A stretch of DNA of 64,000 bases from contig NZ_JABUXU010000010.1 in the NCBI RefSeq assembly GCF_014897675.1, forward strand, positions 62,001-126,000. The letters run 5' to 3'. A program made the translations under genes and the position numbers. The notes beneath the pieces are model-generated. The model saw only the letters and a program-made list of their open reading frames with translations. It was not told where the DNA came from and did not search any database. Source of the DNA: Advenella sp. FME57 (GTDB lineage: Bacteria; Pseudomonadota; Gammaproteobacteria; Burkholderiales; Burkholderiaceae_B). Shown piece after piece: positions 35,742 through 44,928 of the stretch. Numbering within the stretch: the first letter of the stretch is position 1; each line of letters starts with the position of its first letter.

Positions 35742-37347
35742 CAGGTTTGTCTCCTTCGTTTGTCGTCCGCTGATCTTGCTCATGCAAGCCGGTAGCAAGC
35801 GCCTCTGCACTTGTGGCCGCATAGACGACGTTTTGTTCTGTTATTTGTTTTCCTGTCAGCTCAGCCACGATGCGTCCTCCACGCATGACCAGCACCCGGT
35901 CGGCTAGGCCGACCAGCTCGGGCAGTTCTGACGAAATCACGATGCAGGCTTTACCTGATCGAACCAGCTGATCTATGAAGTCGTATATTTGACTCTTGTT
36001 GCCTATGTCGATGCCGCGAGTCGGTTCGTCGATGATGACGACCGACGGATTGGTCATCAATATTTTTGCCAGCAGCAGTTTTTGTTGATTGCCTCCGGAC
36101 AGCTGACCGACATCCAGATGCACCGAGCCGACGCGGATGTCATATTCGCTGACGACTTTTTGCAGCGCTGCGGCCTCTTGGCGATGATTCAGCGCAAGAC
36201 GTGGGTGAATCTGGTCCAGCGCCTGAAGTGTCAGGTTTGGCGCCAGTGGCTCTTCGAGCAGCAGGCCTTTGCCTTTGCGATCTTCGGTCAGGTAAACCAG
36301 GCCATGTTCCTGCCAGGTGCCAACTGAGCGTTGCCCAATGAGATGTCCGTTCAGTTCGATGCGATGTGCATGGGCCGGGCGCAGACCCATCAGCCCCTCG
36401 AAGAGCTCGGTTCTACCGGAACCGATCATGCCGCCTATGCCCAGTATCTCGCCGGGCCTGACTGTCAGGCTGGCCTGCACCGCGTTGTGATCCACGGACA
36501 GTTGTTCGACGACCAGCAGCGGGTCGCCTGACGGTTGCGGACGCTTCGGTGGATACAGCACGTCCAGTTGACGTCCGACCATGAGTTCGGCCATCTTGCG
36601 TTGGGACAGTTCGGCGGCCGGCCAGGTGCCTATCATCCTTCCATCGCGCAGCACGGAAATTTGATCAGCCAGCGCTTTGACCTCGTCCAGGCGATGTGAA
36701 ATATATAAGACGGCCACCCCTTGCGCCTTCAGCCCACGGACCACATTCAGTAATGCAGCCACCTCGTCATTGGCCAGAACGGCGGTAGGTTCGTCGAAGA
36801 TCACGACCTTGCGCGGCTCAAGCAACGCTCTTGCGATTTGCACCAATTGCCGCTGTGCCAGCGGAAGATCGCCTACCAGGTCGCGTGGGTCACAATGTGC
36901 TCCGATGGAGCTCAGGACTTCGGCGGTGCGGCGGTGCATTGCACGATCATCGACCATAATGCCGTGTGTGAGTTCGCGGCCCAGGAAGAGGTTTTCGGCG
37001 ACGGTGAGGTCGTCAGCCAGCAGAATTTCCTGATGGACCAGCACCACACCTGCGGCCTCTGCCGCTGCGGCATTGGTAAATTGAATGGGTTGCCCATCAA
37101 GCAGCAGGCGGCCCTCTGTTGGACTGATATAGCCCGACAGCAGCTTCATGAGTGTTGATTTTCCCGCGCCGTTCTCTCCGATGATCGCGTGGACTTTACC
37201 GGCGTGGATGTCGAGCGTAATCGCAGACAGCACTGTGATGAGGCCATAGGCCTTGGACAAGGCCGAGGTGACCAGCGTTGGCTGCGCTGACACACTCATG
37301 TCCGCTGGCGGCGCCATAGAGGAGGCAAGGGCGGTGTTTAGGGTCAT
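35707..37347 (-). CDS. Sugar-type ABC transporter ATPase (two ABC domains, RbsA-like)
   Basis: 546 residues with tandem ABC domains. The first has Walker A GENGAGKSTLMKLLSG, signature LPLAQRQLVQIARAL and Walker B VVIFDEPTAVL; the second has the degenerate GGMIGSGRTELFEG, signature LSGGNQQKLLLAK and VVIIDEPTRGIDIG. This architecture is that of sugar importers of the ribose type. The start overlaps the GntR stop by four bases, and the end overlaps the permease gene. It belongs to the operon regulator-ATPase-permease-receptor-PfpI. Confidence 0.92.
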   Translation of the reverse strand: MTLNTALASSMAPPADMSVSAQPTLVTSALSKAYGLITVLSAITLDIHAGKVHAIIGENGAGKSTLMKLLSGYISPTEGRLLLDGQPIQFTNAAAAEAAGVVLVHQEILLADDLTVAENLFLGRELTHGIMVDDRAMHRRTAEVLSSIGAHCDPRDLVGDLPLAQRQLVQIARALLEPRKVVIFDEPTAVLANDEVAALLNVVRGLKAQGVAVLYISHRLDEVKALADQISVLRDGRMIGTWPAAELSQRKMAELMVGRQLDVLYPPKRPQPSGDPLLVVEQLSVDHNAVQASLTVRPGEILGIGGMIGSGRTELFEGLMGLRPAHAHRIELNGHLIGQRSVGTWQEHGLVYLTEDRKGKGLLLEEPLAPNLTLQALDQIHPRLALNHRQEAAALQKVVSEYDIRVGSVHLDVGQLSGGNQQKLLLAKILMTNPSVVIIDEPTRGIDIGNKSQIYDFIDQLVRSGKACIVISSELPELVGLADRVLVMRGGRIVAELTGKQITEQNVVYAATSAEALATGLHEQDQRTTNEGDKPDDKCDHDYRDS

Positions 37348-38027
37348 TCGAAAGCCGGCCTCAGGCGCTCGCGGGAGCGCTCGATATGCTTGCGCATTGC
37401 CGCTTCTGCAGCGGCGGCGTTACCTTCACGAAAGGCTGCCATCAGGTCTTCGTGTTCTTCCAATGCTTCCTGGGTAACGCGACTGTGGAACATCAGGCGG
37501 AATAGGTGCAGGTGTACATGCTGGTTAAATAGCGTTGAGCGGATCACTTCATTGCCTGCAATCTGCAGGATTTCGTCATGAAAATGGGCATCGGTCCGGG
37601 CAAAGCGTGAATAACGACTGGTGCGGTCTACCGGTGTTGCACCGTGTGCCATGTCGGCTGCGATCTCTTCAATATGTTTGAGGCTGTCAGGAGTCATGTT
37701 CAAGGCAGCCAATCGAGCTCCTTCGGGTTCGATAAGCAGACGAAAGTTGAACAAATCTTCGAACTGCTTGCGATTCAGTTGGGCGGCGGCGCTATAACCG
37801 ATGAGATGTGCCTTATGTACCAAGCCTTCGCGCTCAAGCCGAGAAAGCGCTTCGCGGATCGGTGTCTGGGAAACATTCAGGTCGCGTGCGAGCACATCAA
37901 TGGGAATGCGCGCACCCGGTGCAATTGTGAGTGACATCAGTTGTTCGTAGATGACGTCGTACACACCGTCTACCACACTGGTCGGGCGTAGAGATAAGCG
38001 ATGCTGTTTTTCCAATTGTGCTGCCAT
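37344..38027 (-). CDS. GntR-family regulator (FCD/VanR type)
   Basis: 227 residues from the ATG at 38027; a GTG at 38063 is also in frame. The N-terminal winged helix is VYDVIYEQLMSLTIAPGARI with LNVSQTPIREALSRLEREGLV. The C-terminal FCD ligand domain has the metal-binding histidines in DAHFHDEIL and LHLFRLMFHSR. It is the first gene of the ABC operon (ATGA overlap with the ATPase) and divergent from the Fe-ADH/ALDH/hydrolase operon, so it probably controls both directions from the AT-rich intergenic region. Confidence 0.88.
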   Translation of the reverse strand: MAAQLEKQHRLSLRPTSVVDGVYDVIYEQLMSLTIAPGARIPIDVLARDLNVSQTPIREALSRLEREGLVHKAHLIGYSAAAQLNRKQFEDLFNFRLLIEPEGARLAALNMTPDSLKHIEEIAADMAHGATPVDRTSRYSRFARTDAHFHDEILQIAGNEVIRSTLFNQHVHLHLFRLMFHSRVTQEALEEHEDLMAAFREGNAAAAEAAMRKHIERSRERLRPAFE

Positions 38028-38105
38028 TTTGCGGATACCTGTTCGTAAAGTAGTTCTTGACACACCCTAATCATGGCAAATAACATATCAAATGTCAAAT
38101 ACAAT

Positions 38106-38122
38106 ATCATATACGATATGAT
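38106..38122. promoter_or_regulatory. Palindrome ATCATAT-ACG-ATATGAT (GntR site)
   Basis: A perfect inverted repeat with seven-base arms in the AT-rich region between the divergent GntR gene and the Fe-ADH gene. Its place and symmetry fit an operator for the GntR regulator. The surrounding sequence has further ATATCA-like half-sites. Confidence 0.55.
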
Positions 38123-38255
38123 TTTTTTGCGGAATTACTGCGATTAATTTTTCGTGGTTTATATCAATGACTAAAGAGAAAGCCGTCATGGTGGTCATGT
38201 TGGTTCGGCGTTCGCGCCTGAGCGGCGAAATACCAAAAACAATGGGAGAGGAACA

Positions 38256-39455
38256 ATGAATTACTTTGGGACCATCCGGTCGCCTCGCGAGCTTATCGCG
38301 GGGGCCGGTCAACGCAAGGTGCTGGGGTTGGTGGCCAAAAGACTGGGCCAGCGCGCGCTGGTCGTGACCGATCAACGCCTGGCCGGCGATGCGCACTTTC
38401 AGTCCCTTATTGTCGATCTTGAAAAGAACGGCCTGGCAGTGCGAATTGAAAGTGGAACCCTGGCAGATGTACCCGCTGAAAGCACAGTGCTGGCGGCCGA
38501 CGCAGCCCGCGACTTCGCTCCCGACATGGTTATCGGGGTGGGTGGTGGCTCGTGCCTGGATATGGCCAAATGCCTGGCATTGCTACTGAGCCATGGCGGG
38601 CAGCCCGAGGACTACTACGGCGAATTGAAAGTGCCCGGCCCCGTTCTGCCTTTGATTGCCATTCCGACCACGGCGGGAACCGGCTCTGAAGTTACGCCGG
38701 TAGCTGTCCTGTCGGATCTCCAGCGCAGCCTGAAGGTTGGTATATCAAGCCCAGAGCTGATTCCCACAGTGGCGATTTGCGATCCTGAGCTTACCTTAAC
38801 CTGTCCGCCAGGACTGACTGCCATCGCCGGCGCCGACGCACTGACGCATGCGATCGAGGCCTTTACTGCCACCCGGCGTCCGGTCACGCCCGGATTAACG
38901 CAGGAACGCGTATTCGTCGGCAAAAATGATCTGTCCGACCAGTTTGCGCTGATAGCCATATCGCTGTTGTGGCAGGGATTAGAGGCGGCCTATACCGACG
39001 GGAACAACCTGGAGGCTCGGGCTCAGGTCATGCAAGGGGCGACCTTTGCGGGGCTGGCCTTTGGCGTTGCCGGAACCGCGGCCGCCCATGCCATCCAATA
39101 TCCGGTGGGCGCGGTGACCCACACTGCACATGGTGCGGGGGTGGCGTGTCTGATGCCTTGGGTTATGGAATGGAATCGTCCCAAGATAGGCGTGGAATTA
39201 CAGCAGATGGCCGGCGCCATGGGCCTTGCAGATGCTGCGCAAGTCATACCCGCGATCTCTGCGCTGTTTGCGCGTATAGGCATTCCAGTCACGCTGGCCG
39301 CACTTGGGTTGGCCGAAGATCAACTGGATTGGGTGGCGGAACAATCCTGCGGCATAGAGCGCCTTATTCAGAACAATCCTCGCCCGCTAGATCGCAGCGA
39401 CATGCGCAAACTGCTGAGCGCTGCCTACTCGGGCGATGCCAGCCTCATCCAGTAA
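38256..39455 (+). CDS. Iron-containing alcohol dehydrogenase
   Basis: 399-residue Fe-ADH. The NAD loop is MVIGVGGGSCLDMAKCLALL, followed by IPTTAGTGSEVTPVAVL; the metal-binding histidines are in DALTHAIEAFTA and YPVGAVTHTAHGAGVACLMP. It is the first gene of the operon opposite the ABC transporter and probably oxidises an alcohol imported by it to an aldehyde for the ALDH that follows 17 bases on. AGGA-type ribosome sites precede the start. Confidence 0.9.
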   Translation: MNYFGTIRSPRELIAGAGQRKVLGLVAKRLGQRALVVTDQRLAGDAHFQSLIVDLEKNGLAVRIESGTLADVPAESTVLAADAARDFAPDMVIGVGGGSCLDMAKCLALLLSHGGQPEDYYGELKVPGPVLPLIAIPTTAGTGSEVTPVAVLSDLQRSLKVGISSPELIPTVAICDPELTLTCPPGLTAIAGADALTHAIEAFTATRRPVTPGLTQERVFVGKNDLSDQFALIAISLLWQGLEAAYTDGNNLEARAQVMQGATFAGLAFGVAGTAAAHAIQYPVGAVTHTAHGAGVACLMPWVMEWNRPKIGVELQQMAGAMGLADAAQVIPAISALFARIGIPVTLAALGLAEDQLDWVAEQSCGIERLIQNNPRPLDRSDMRKLLSAAYSGDASLIQ

Positions 39456-39472
39456 GACAGGACTTCAAACAA

Positions 39473-40939
39473 ATGACAAACAGTACCATGACCGGGTCGG
39501 ACTATGCCGATCCCGCCTTGCACGCACAAGGCCTATACATAGACGGACAATGGCAGGCGGGCACCGGCATTCCGGTTGTGAATCCCTCGACCGCAGAGGT
39601 CATAGCCGAGGTGCCTGACGCTTCAATCGCCGATGCCATGCGAGCCGTTGATGCTGCTGACGGTGCTGCCGCAAACTGGCGCGCAACCCCGGCCCGCCAG
39701 CGTGCCGAGATACTGCGCCGCTGGTTCCAGCTGATGACAGAACACGCCGAGGAACTTGCGTGCCTGATTTCTCTGGAAAACGGCAAGGCGCTCGCCGATG
39801 CGCGCGGTGAGGTCGCCTATGCCGCCGAGTTCTTCCGCTGGTATGCCGAAGAGGCGGTGCGTATTTCCGGAGAGTTTCGCCATGCTCCGTCGGGCGCTAA
39901 CCATATTCTTGTCGATCATGACCCCATCGGAATCGCCGTCCTGATCACGCCCTGGAACTTTCCTGCCGCGATGGCTACGCGCAAGATCGGACCCGCTCTG
40001 GCGGCGGGCTGCACCGTTATTCTGAAGCCAGCCTCGGAAACGCCTTTAACCGCCTATGCCATGGCCAGACTGGGCGCTCAGGCCGGTGTACCGCCAGGGG
40101 TGGTGAATGTACTGACCACGATGCAACCGGCTGTCATCACCAATGCCATGCTGGCTGACCCACGGGTACGCAAATTGTCTTTTACCGGTTCGACCGGAGT
40201 CGGGCGAACCTTGCTGGCCGAAGCGGCAAAGACCGTTACTTCGTGCTCAATGGAGCTGGGTGGCAATGCGCCATTCCTGGTGTTCGATGACGCTGATCTG
40301 CAAGCGGCTCTGGATGGCGCCATGATCGCTAAAATGCGTAATGCGGGTGAAGCCTGTACGGCAGCCAACCGTTTTTATGTGCAGTCGGGCATACACGATG
40401 CCTTTGTCGCCGGGCTGACCGAGCGCATGGCTGCGCTGCGGGTGGGGCCGGGTACCGACGCCCAGACTCAGGTGGGGCCGATGATCACAACAATAGCCGT
40501 GTCGAAGATCGACCGCCTGGTTTCCAGCGCCATCGCGCAGGGCGCACGATTGCACACTGGTGGCAAGCCGCTGCCAGGTAGCGGTTATTTCTATCCGCCT
40601 ACGGTTATTGATAACGTGCCCACCGATGCTGGCATTGCGCATACCGAGATTTTTGGCCCCGTGGCCGCTGTCTACTGTTTCGACACCGAGGCCGAGGCCA
40701 TCCGCTTGGCCAACGATACAGAATACGGGCTCGCTGCCTATGTGTATTCAGGTGATCTGTCACGCGCGTTGCGGGTGGGTAAGGGCATAGAAGCGGGCAT
40801 GGTTGCGATCAATCGCGGATTGATGTCAGACCCGGCGGCACCTTTTGGTGGAGCCAAGCAAAGTGGGTTGGGGCGTGAAGGCGGCGTTACCGGCATTCTG
40901 GAGTTCATGGAACCTAAGTATTATGCGGTACACTTTTAA
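39473..40939 (+). CDS. NAD(P)-dependent aldehyde dehydrogenase (semialdehyde type)
   Basis: 488 residues of the succinate-semialdehyde dehydrogenase group. The catalytic cysteine is in NAGEACTAANRF, the glutamate in MELGGNAPFLVFDD, and the cofactor motif is FTGSTGVGRTL. The frame is open more than 160 codons upstream through the ADH gene, but the family N-terminus starts at the ATG at 39473. It should oxidise the aldehyde formed by the upstream alcohol dehydrogenase to an acid. The substrate is unknown. Confidence 0.9.
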   Translation: MTNSTMTGSDYADPALHAQGLYIDGQWQAGTGIPVVNPSTAEVIAEVPDASIADAMRAVDAADGAAANWRATPARQRAEILRRWFQLMTEHAEELACLISLENGKALADARGEVAYAAEFFRWYAEEAVRISGEFRHAPSGANHILVDHDPIGIAVLITPWNFPAAMATRKIGPALAAGCTVILKPASETPLTAYAMARLGAQAGVPPGVVNVLTTMQPAVITNAMLADPRVRKLSFTGSTGVGRTLLAEAAKTVTSCSMELGGNAPFLVFDDADLQAALDGAMIAKMRNAGEACTAANRFYVQSGIHDAFVAGLTERMAALRVGPGTDAQTQVGPMITTIAVSKIDRLVSSAIAQGARLHTGGKPLPGSGYFYPPTVIDNVPTDAGIAHTEIFGPVAAVYCFDTEAEAIRLANDTEYGLAAYVYSGDLSRALRVGKGIEAGMVAINRGLMSDPAAPFGGAKQSGLGREGGVTGILEFMEPKYYAVHF

Positions 40940-40941
40940 CT

Positions 40942-41772
40942 ATGAAAGACTTATATCGCAATCGTGATTTCATCCCTAATTTCGACGAGCTCATCGCCGA
41001 AACCGCCGCAAGGTCACGTGCGTTTGCCGTCGGTGCCAACGCGCGCGTCGATGTGCCTTATGGCACCGGCGCACGCGAACGGGTGGATATTATTTTCCCG
41101 CCTGGCCTGGCAAAAGGGGCGCCGCTGCATGCCTTCATTCACGGCGGGTACTGGCGCGCCGGCAACAAGCATGAGCACTGGCTGGTCGCGGCGCCGGTAC
41201 TGGCCGCAGGCGGTATTGCGGCCTTTATCGGTTACGACCTGATGCCAGATACCAGACTGGGTACTATTGTGAGCCAGGTGCGCGCGGCGTTGGCGCATTT
41301 GGTTGCGATGGCGCCTGAGCTGGGTGCAGACCCAAGTCGCGTCACAGCCAGCGGCCACTCAGCTGGGGCGCATCTGGCAAGCTACCTGGCTGCGATCGGC
41401 CCCGAAGAAAACGAGTACACAGGGCTTAGCGCGCTACGCGGCCTGCTGCTGATCAGCGGCATCTATGACCTGGCCGAGATCCCCGGCAGCTTCCTGAAGC
41501 ACGAAGCGAAAATGACGGAGGCAGAAGCCGCGGCCTGGACGCCCCTGACTTCACGCCAGCTAGACGTACCCCGACGTATTTTGATGCTTGCCGAACACGA
41601 TACTGCGCCTTACCACAAGCAGGCGCAGCAGTTCTCGTCCTTGCTGCAAACCCAGGGTCAAGACGTGCAGCTGCGCATAGAGGCAGGCTTGAACCATCTT
41701 AGTATCGAATTGGCCCTGGCCAACCCGAACAGCCCTGCCGGGCTGTGTCTTTCGGAGCTGGTTGCCAGTTGA
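40942..41772 (+). CDS. Alpha/beta hydrolase (kynurenine-formamidase-like)
   Basis: 276-residue hydrolase of the group with the HGGYWR oxyanion motif (AFIHGGYWRAGNKHEH), the nucleophile in SGHSAGAHLAS and a C-terminal histidine in LNHLSIELA. The family includes arylformamidases and esterases. It starts two bases after the ALDH stop, so it is part of the same operon and may act on an ester or amide of the imported compound. The reaction is inferred only from fold. Confidence 0.86.
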   Translation: MKDLYRNRDFIPNFDELIAETAARSRAFAVGANARVDVPYGTGARERVDIIFPPGLAKGAPLHAFIHGGYWRAGNKHEHWLVAAPVLAAGGIAAFIGYDLMPDTRLGTIVSQVRAALAHLVAMAPELGADPSRVTASGHSAGAHLASYLAAIGPEENEYTGLSALRGLLLISGIYDLAEIPGSFLKHEAKMTEAEAAAWTPLTSRQLDVPRRILMLAEHDTAPYHKQAQQFSSLLQTQGQDVQLRIEAGLNHLSIELALANPNSPAGLCLSELVAS

Positions 41773-41813
41773 CCTTGGCGGCAACCGCTCGTCAGTGCGT
41801 TAGGCTTTGTATA

Positions 41814-42452
41814 ATGGCGCATATGTCTGAGTTGAAAAAGCTGCCCCGTCCTCGTTGCGAGCATTGCCAGCGGCCTGCATCGCATTGCCTGTGTGCTTAT
41901 ATAAGTCGCATTCCTAACCGCACGCAGGTACTGGTGCTGCAACACCCGGATGAAGCGAACCATCCCCTGAATACCGCCCGCCTGGCGGTGATGGGGCTGC
42001 TTAATGCACGGTTGCTGGTGGGCGAGCATTTTCCGCAATTGGATGACATCGTTGCCTCAGCGGGCCGCGTGTTACTGCTCTTTCCGGAGCGGGAAGCAAG
42101 CAGCGCGCAGGTTGCTGCCGTTTCCACTTCCTCTTGCGGTGAGCCTGCCTCATCGCTGCTAATCGTGCCGGACGGCACCTGGCGCAAGGCACGCAAAATA
42201 GTGGGCGCGAACCCGGTGCTGGACACACTGCCTCGGCTGAGCCTGCCCCCTGGCATGCCGTCGGAATACCGGATACGCAAGACGAGTCAGCCTGCTGCAG
42301 TGTCCACCATTGAAGCGATTGCGCGTAGTCTGTCGCTGCTTGAACCTGAGCAAAGTTTCAACGGTTTATTGGCGCCCTTCAGGGCGCAGATCGCGCAGCA
42401 GGTGCAGGCTATGGGGGAAGAGGTGTATAGGCGAAATTATACGAATAGATGA
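41814..42452 (+). CDS. DTW-domain tRNA-uridine aminocarboxypropyltransferase
   Basis: 212 residues. The N-terminal zinc knuckle CEHCQRPASHCLC and the motif PDGTWRKARKI (the DTW signature as DGTW) identify a TapT-like DTW enzyme that adds the acp group of SAM to uridine in tRNA. Two start codons are possible: 41814, which overlaps a TATAAT sequence (41810-41815), or 41823. It is encoded in the same direction as the hydrolase but with its own 41-base gap, and is probably a core gene. Confidence 0.87.
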   Translation: MAHMSELKKLPRPRCEHCQRPASHCLCAYISRIPNRTQVLVLQHPDEANHPLNTARLAVMGLLNARLLVGEHFPQLDDIVASAGRVLLLFPEREASSAQVAAVSTSSCGEPASSLLIVPDGTWRKARKIVGANPVLDTLPRLSLPPGMPSEYRIRKTSQPAAVSTIEAIARSLSLLEPEQSFNGLLAPFRAQIAQQVQAMGEEVYRRNYTNR

Positions 42453-42463
42453 GGGGTTGTCGC

Positions 42464-42493
42464 TGCACTGTACCGTAAGTTCGGCACAGTGCA
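42464..42493. terminator. Hairpin shared by convergent genes
   Basis: TGCACTGT (42464-42471) pairs with ACAGTGCA (42486-42493). It lies between the DTW gene (+, ending 42452) and the aldo/keto reductase fragment (-, ending 42541). A diverged copy of the same hairpin is present at 28004-28033. Confidence 0.6.
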
Positions 42494-42540
42494 AGAATGA
42501 CGATGACTGGCAAACGTAATGTTTACCTAATCATAGTGCC

Positions 42541-43155
42541 TCAGATAGAAAGACCGTAAGCCTGCATCGCAGCCGCTGAATAGCGTAAACCCGCTGCTGC
42601 CTGTGGCGCGAAAGCCTTTTCCCGCAATGACATTGTCTCCGGGCTGAGTGTAATCTGGCACGCAGCCATATTTTCATCAAGACGCGCTTTGCTGCGCGTG
42701 CCCGGAATGGGCACCACGTGATAACCATGTGCCAATACCCACGCGAGCGCTACTTGGGCAGGCGTCACACCTTCATTCCGGGCTGCTGTTGCCAGAACCT
42801 CGACTAATTGAAGATTATGCTTCAGATTATCCCCAGTGAATCGTGGCAGGTTTCGACGGAAATCCGATGTTGAAAGTGCTTGAGGGTCGAAAGATGGGGT
42901 GGTCAACAGCCCTCGGCAAACGGGCGAGTATGCCACCAGCAGGATACCGAGCTCTCGGCACGCTTGATCCACACCGTCAACTTCAATATGACGCGTCATT
43001 AACGAGAATTCGGTCTGGATTGCTGCAATTCCCTGTTTACCATCCGTTGCTTTACGCAGAGCGGCGTCTGCACGGCGGATAGTCTTTTCTGACACCTCGC
43101 TCAGACCAACTGCACCGATATTTCCAGGCCGCAAATGGTCTGCCAGGGCCGACAT
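42541..43155 (-). pseudogene. Aldo/keto reductase, N-terminally truncated
   Basis: The reading frame gives 204 residues that match only the C-terminal two thirds of an aldo/keto reductase of about 320 residues: IGAVGLSEVSEKTIRRAD, IAAIQTEFSLMTRH, ELGILLVAYSPVCRGLL, HVVPIPGTRSKARLDEN. The N-terminal strands with the catalytic Asp and Tyr are missing. The coding sequence stops at 43155, where AT-richer DNA of the defence island begins. It is therefore a gene cut by the island, and a non-functional one. Confidence 0.75.
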
Positions 43156-43418
43156 TTGCGGCTACCGGTGTGCGACAACGACACTTATAGAATAAAAACA
43201 ATTGTGGACCTGTTTTACACAGCTGTCCTAGTTTTTTGGTTTAAGGAATACTCTAGGAGGTGTAAATCAGGGGGGGCATGTTTAGTGTTTTTTGGTCGCC
43301 GTTCAGTTAATACGGTACTTCAAACTGATCATAGAGTTATTACCAATAAACATACGCGATCCTTGCGATTATTAACGCAGTTCCCATTGTCGGTGCAACG
43401 TTGAATTTAGACAGATAG

Positions 43419-43913
43419 TCAAAAAGCGCCGTGCTCAAACGAAACGCGTACTTTTTGATTGATTAGAATGCACCGTTTAAGAACTGTCAGACCCGCTTGC
43501 ACAAGTCTGATGTCGCGGTCGCGGTCGATATTTCTATATTCAGGAGACCAAATTTTTGCTCCGTGAAATAGATTATTTCTAATTCGACGTACCATGAGTA
43601 GTGTTTTTTGAGTTTTTAACAGGCCCTTGGCAGGGGGTGAGTCTTTCCATATAACGCTACCTTCTTTTAAAATCTGCTTTCGCGGCGGATCTGTTAAAAG
43701 AAAATTGACCGCATCTTTGAGTTCGGTGTCGCTCACTCGCCTGAAATGCCAATCTATCGCCTTAGAAAATTCGTCCCAGTTGGCTTCTACAGTTGAGGCA
43801 TTTCCTCGAGCAAAGCCTGCGCATTTTAGAGCGTACTCGGAGCGAGCGAACGTGCCAAGAAACTCATATGTAAGCCCTTGTGGCAACGGCATGTGAGGAA
43901 ATTGGGGCGACAT
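43419..43913 (-). CDS. HEPN-motif protein linked to the retron
   Basis: 164-residue protein without a clear named family. Residues 112-117 are RNNLFH, fitting the R-x4-H motif of HEPN RNases and nucleotide-transferring domains, within a helical stretch VRRIRNNLFHGAKIWSP. It lies 97 bases after the reverse transcriptase gene, on the same strand, and its ATG has AAAGGA six bases upstream. It is AT-rich like the rest of the island. A role as an extra toxin, nuclease or immunity component of the retron is inference. It could equally be an independent neighbour. Confidence 0.7.
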   Translation of the reverse strand: MSPQFPHMPLPQGLTYEFLGTFARSEYALKCAGFARGNASTVEANWDEFSKAIDWHFRRVSDTELKDAVNFLLTDPPRKQILKEGSVIWKDSPPAKGLLKTQKTLLMVRRIRNNLFHGAKIWSPEYRNIDRDRDIRLVQAGLTVLKRCILINQKVRVSFEHGAF

Positions 43914-44010
43914 TTTTTTCCTTTTAATAAATTGAGGTTACCCGCCGGGAAAAACTATAAAATTTGCTATATTTTGATATTGTTAAGGCCGTTTTGAGTT
44001 CTGTTCCGAA

Positions 44011-44928
44011 TCACAGAAGCAAAGCTAAGGTATCGACCCCGAATGATATCTTGAGACGCTCGACGTGTTTTGGCTCCACAGAATTAAGGAAGGCCAGATA
44101 ACCACGTAACGACTCTTGCTCACAAGCATCGAGATTCCCGGTCTTAAAACGATGAATGAGCACCCGAAGCTTCCTCTTTTGCAGACGACCAATGGAGATG
44201 GTGTCATCATTAGTTATAGTCAAACCAGTTATTCTTCGCCCTCGCTTTTTCGATGTTTCTACCGTTTTTTCTTCGTTAATGACTAGTTTCGGATACGGTA
44301 AATCCTGAATTATTTTTCTTACGACGCTTAAGCAATCCCGCAGAATTACAGGGGTGGACGTAGAAAAAGATAGGTCGTCTGCATAGCGAGTGTAAGCAAT
44401 ATTATGTGCCAAGCAATAGTTTGAAACTGCCTCATCAAATTGAAACAGCAGAATGTTCGACACTTGAGGGGAGCTTGGCGCACCGACGGCAAGTGTAAGT
44501 TTCCCTTTTTCAACATTTTTCTTAAAAAGTATCTGTGTCAAAATGTAGCAGTCATCGTTTGTTAACTCCGCTTTTTTTTCTAGGTAAGCGACTAAGTCAT
44601 CTGATTCGATAGAAGGAAAGAAATTTTTAAAATCGATTTTAAGAAGAAATCGATTACCTAAATGGGGGCTAACATTTGCCGACAGTCCCACGTCTTTTCG
44701 GTATGCAGTTGCACTGGCGTGGATTGGGAATTTTGAAAGAACGTTTTTGGAAAGCCAGCGTTGCAACGTTTTTATTTCCGGAGTGGGTTGGGCAATGTTC
44801 CTACGCTCAGGTCGCCGTCGCTTCTCAATTGTGTATTCTTTATAGCGGCGTGGAGCAGTTGCTATTAACATAGTCAATTCGTGCTCTGTGAAAGGAAGAG
44901 CTTGGAGCAGATCAGTTTTAAGCGACAT
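44011..44928 (-). CDS. Retron reverse transcriptase
   Basis: 305-residue group-II-like RT of the retron type. The catalytic motif is RYADDLSFS (YADD, residues 182-185), an earlier acidic residue is in LLKIDFKNFFPSI, and GAPSSPQVSN is motif 4. Retron marks are NVSPH (residues 85-89, for NAxxH) and ITG (233-235, for VTG). Its length is standard. The start overlaps the effector gene by 11 bases. It should reverse-transcribe the RNA encoded upstream of the effector and hold the effector inactive until phage attack, as in RcaT-type retrons. Confidence 0.9.
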   Translation of the reverse strand: MSLKTDLLQALPFTEHELTMLIATAPRRYKEYTIEKRRRPERRNIAQPTPEIKTLQRWLSKNVLSKFPIHASATAYRKDVGLSANVSPHLGNRFLLKIDFKNFFPSIESDDLVAYLEKKAELTNDDCYILTQILFKKNVEKGKLTLAVGAPSSPQVSNILLFQFDEAVSNYCLAHNIAYTRYADDLSFSTSTPVILRDCLSVVRKIIQDLPYPKLVINEEKTVETSKKRGRRITGLTITNDDTISIGRLQKRKLRVLIHRFKTGNLDACEQESLRGYLAFLNSVEPKHVERLKISFGVDTLALLL

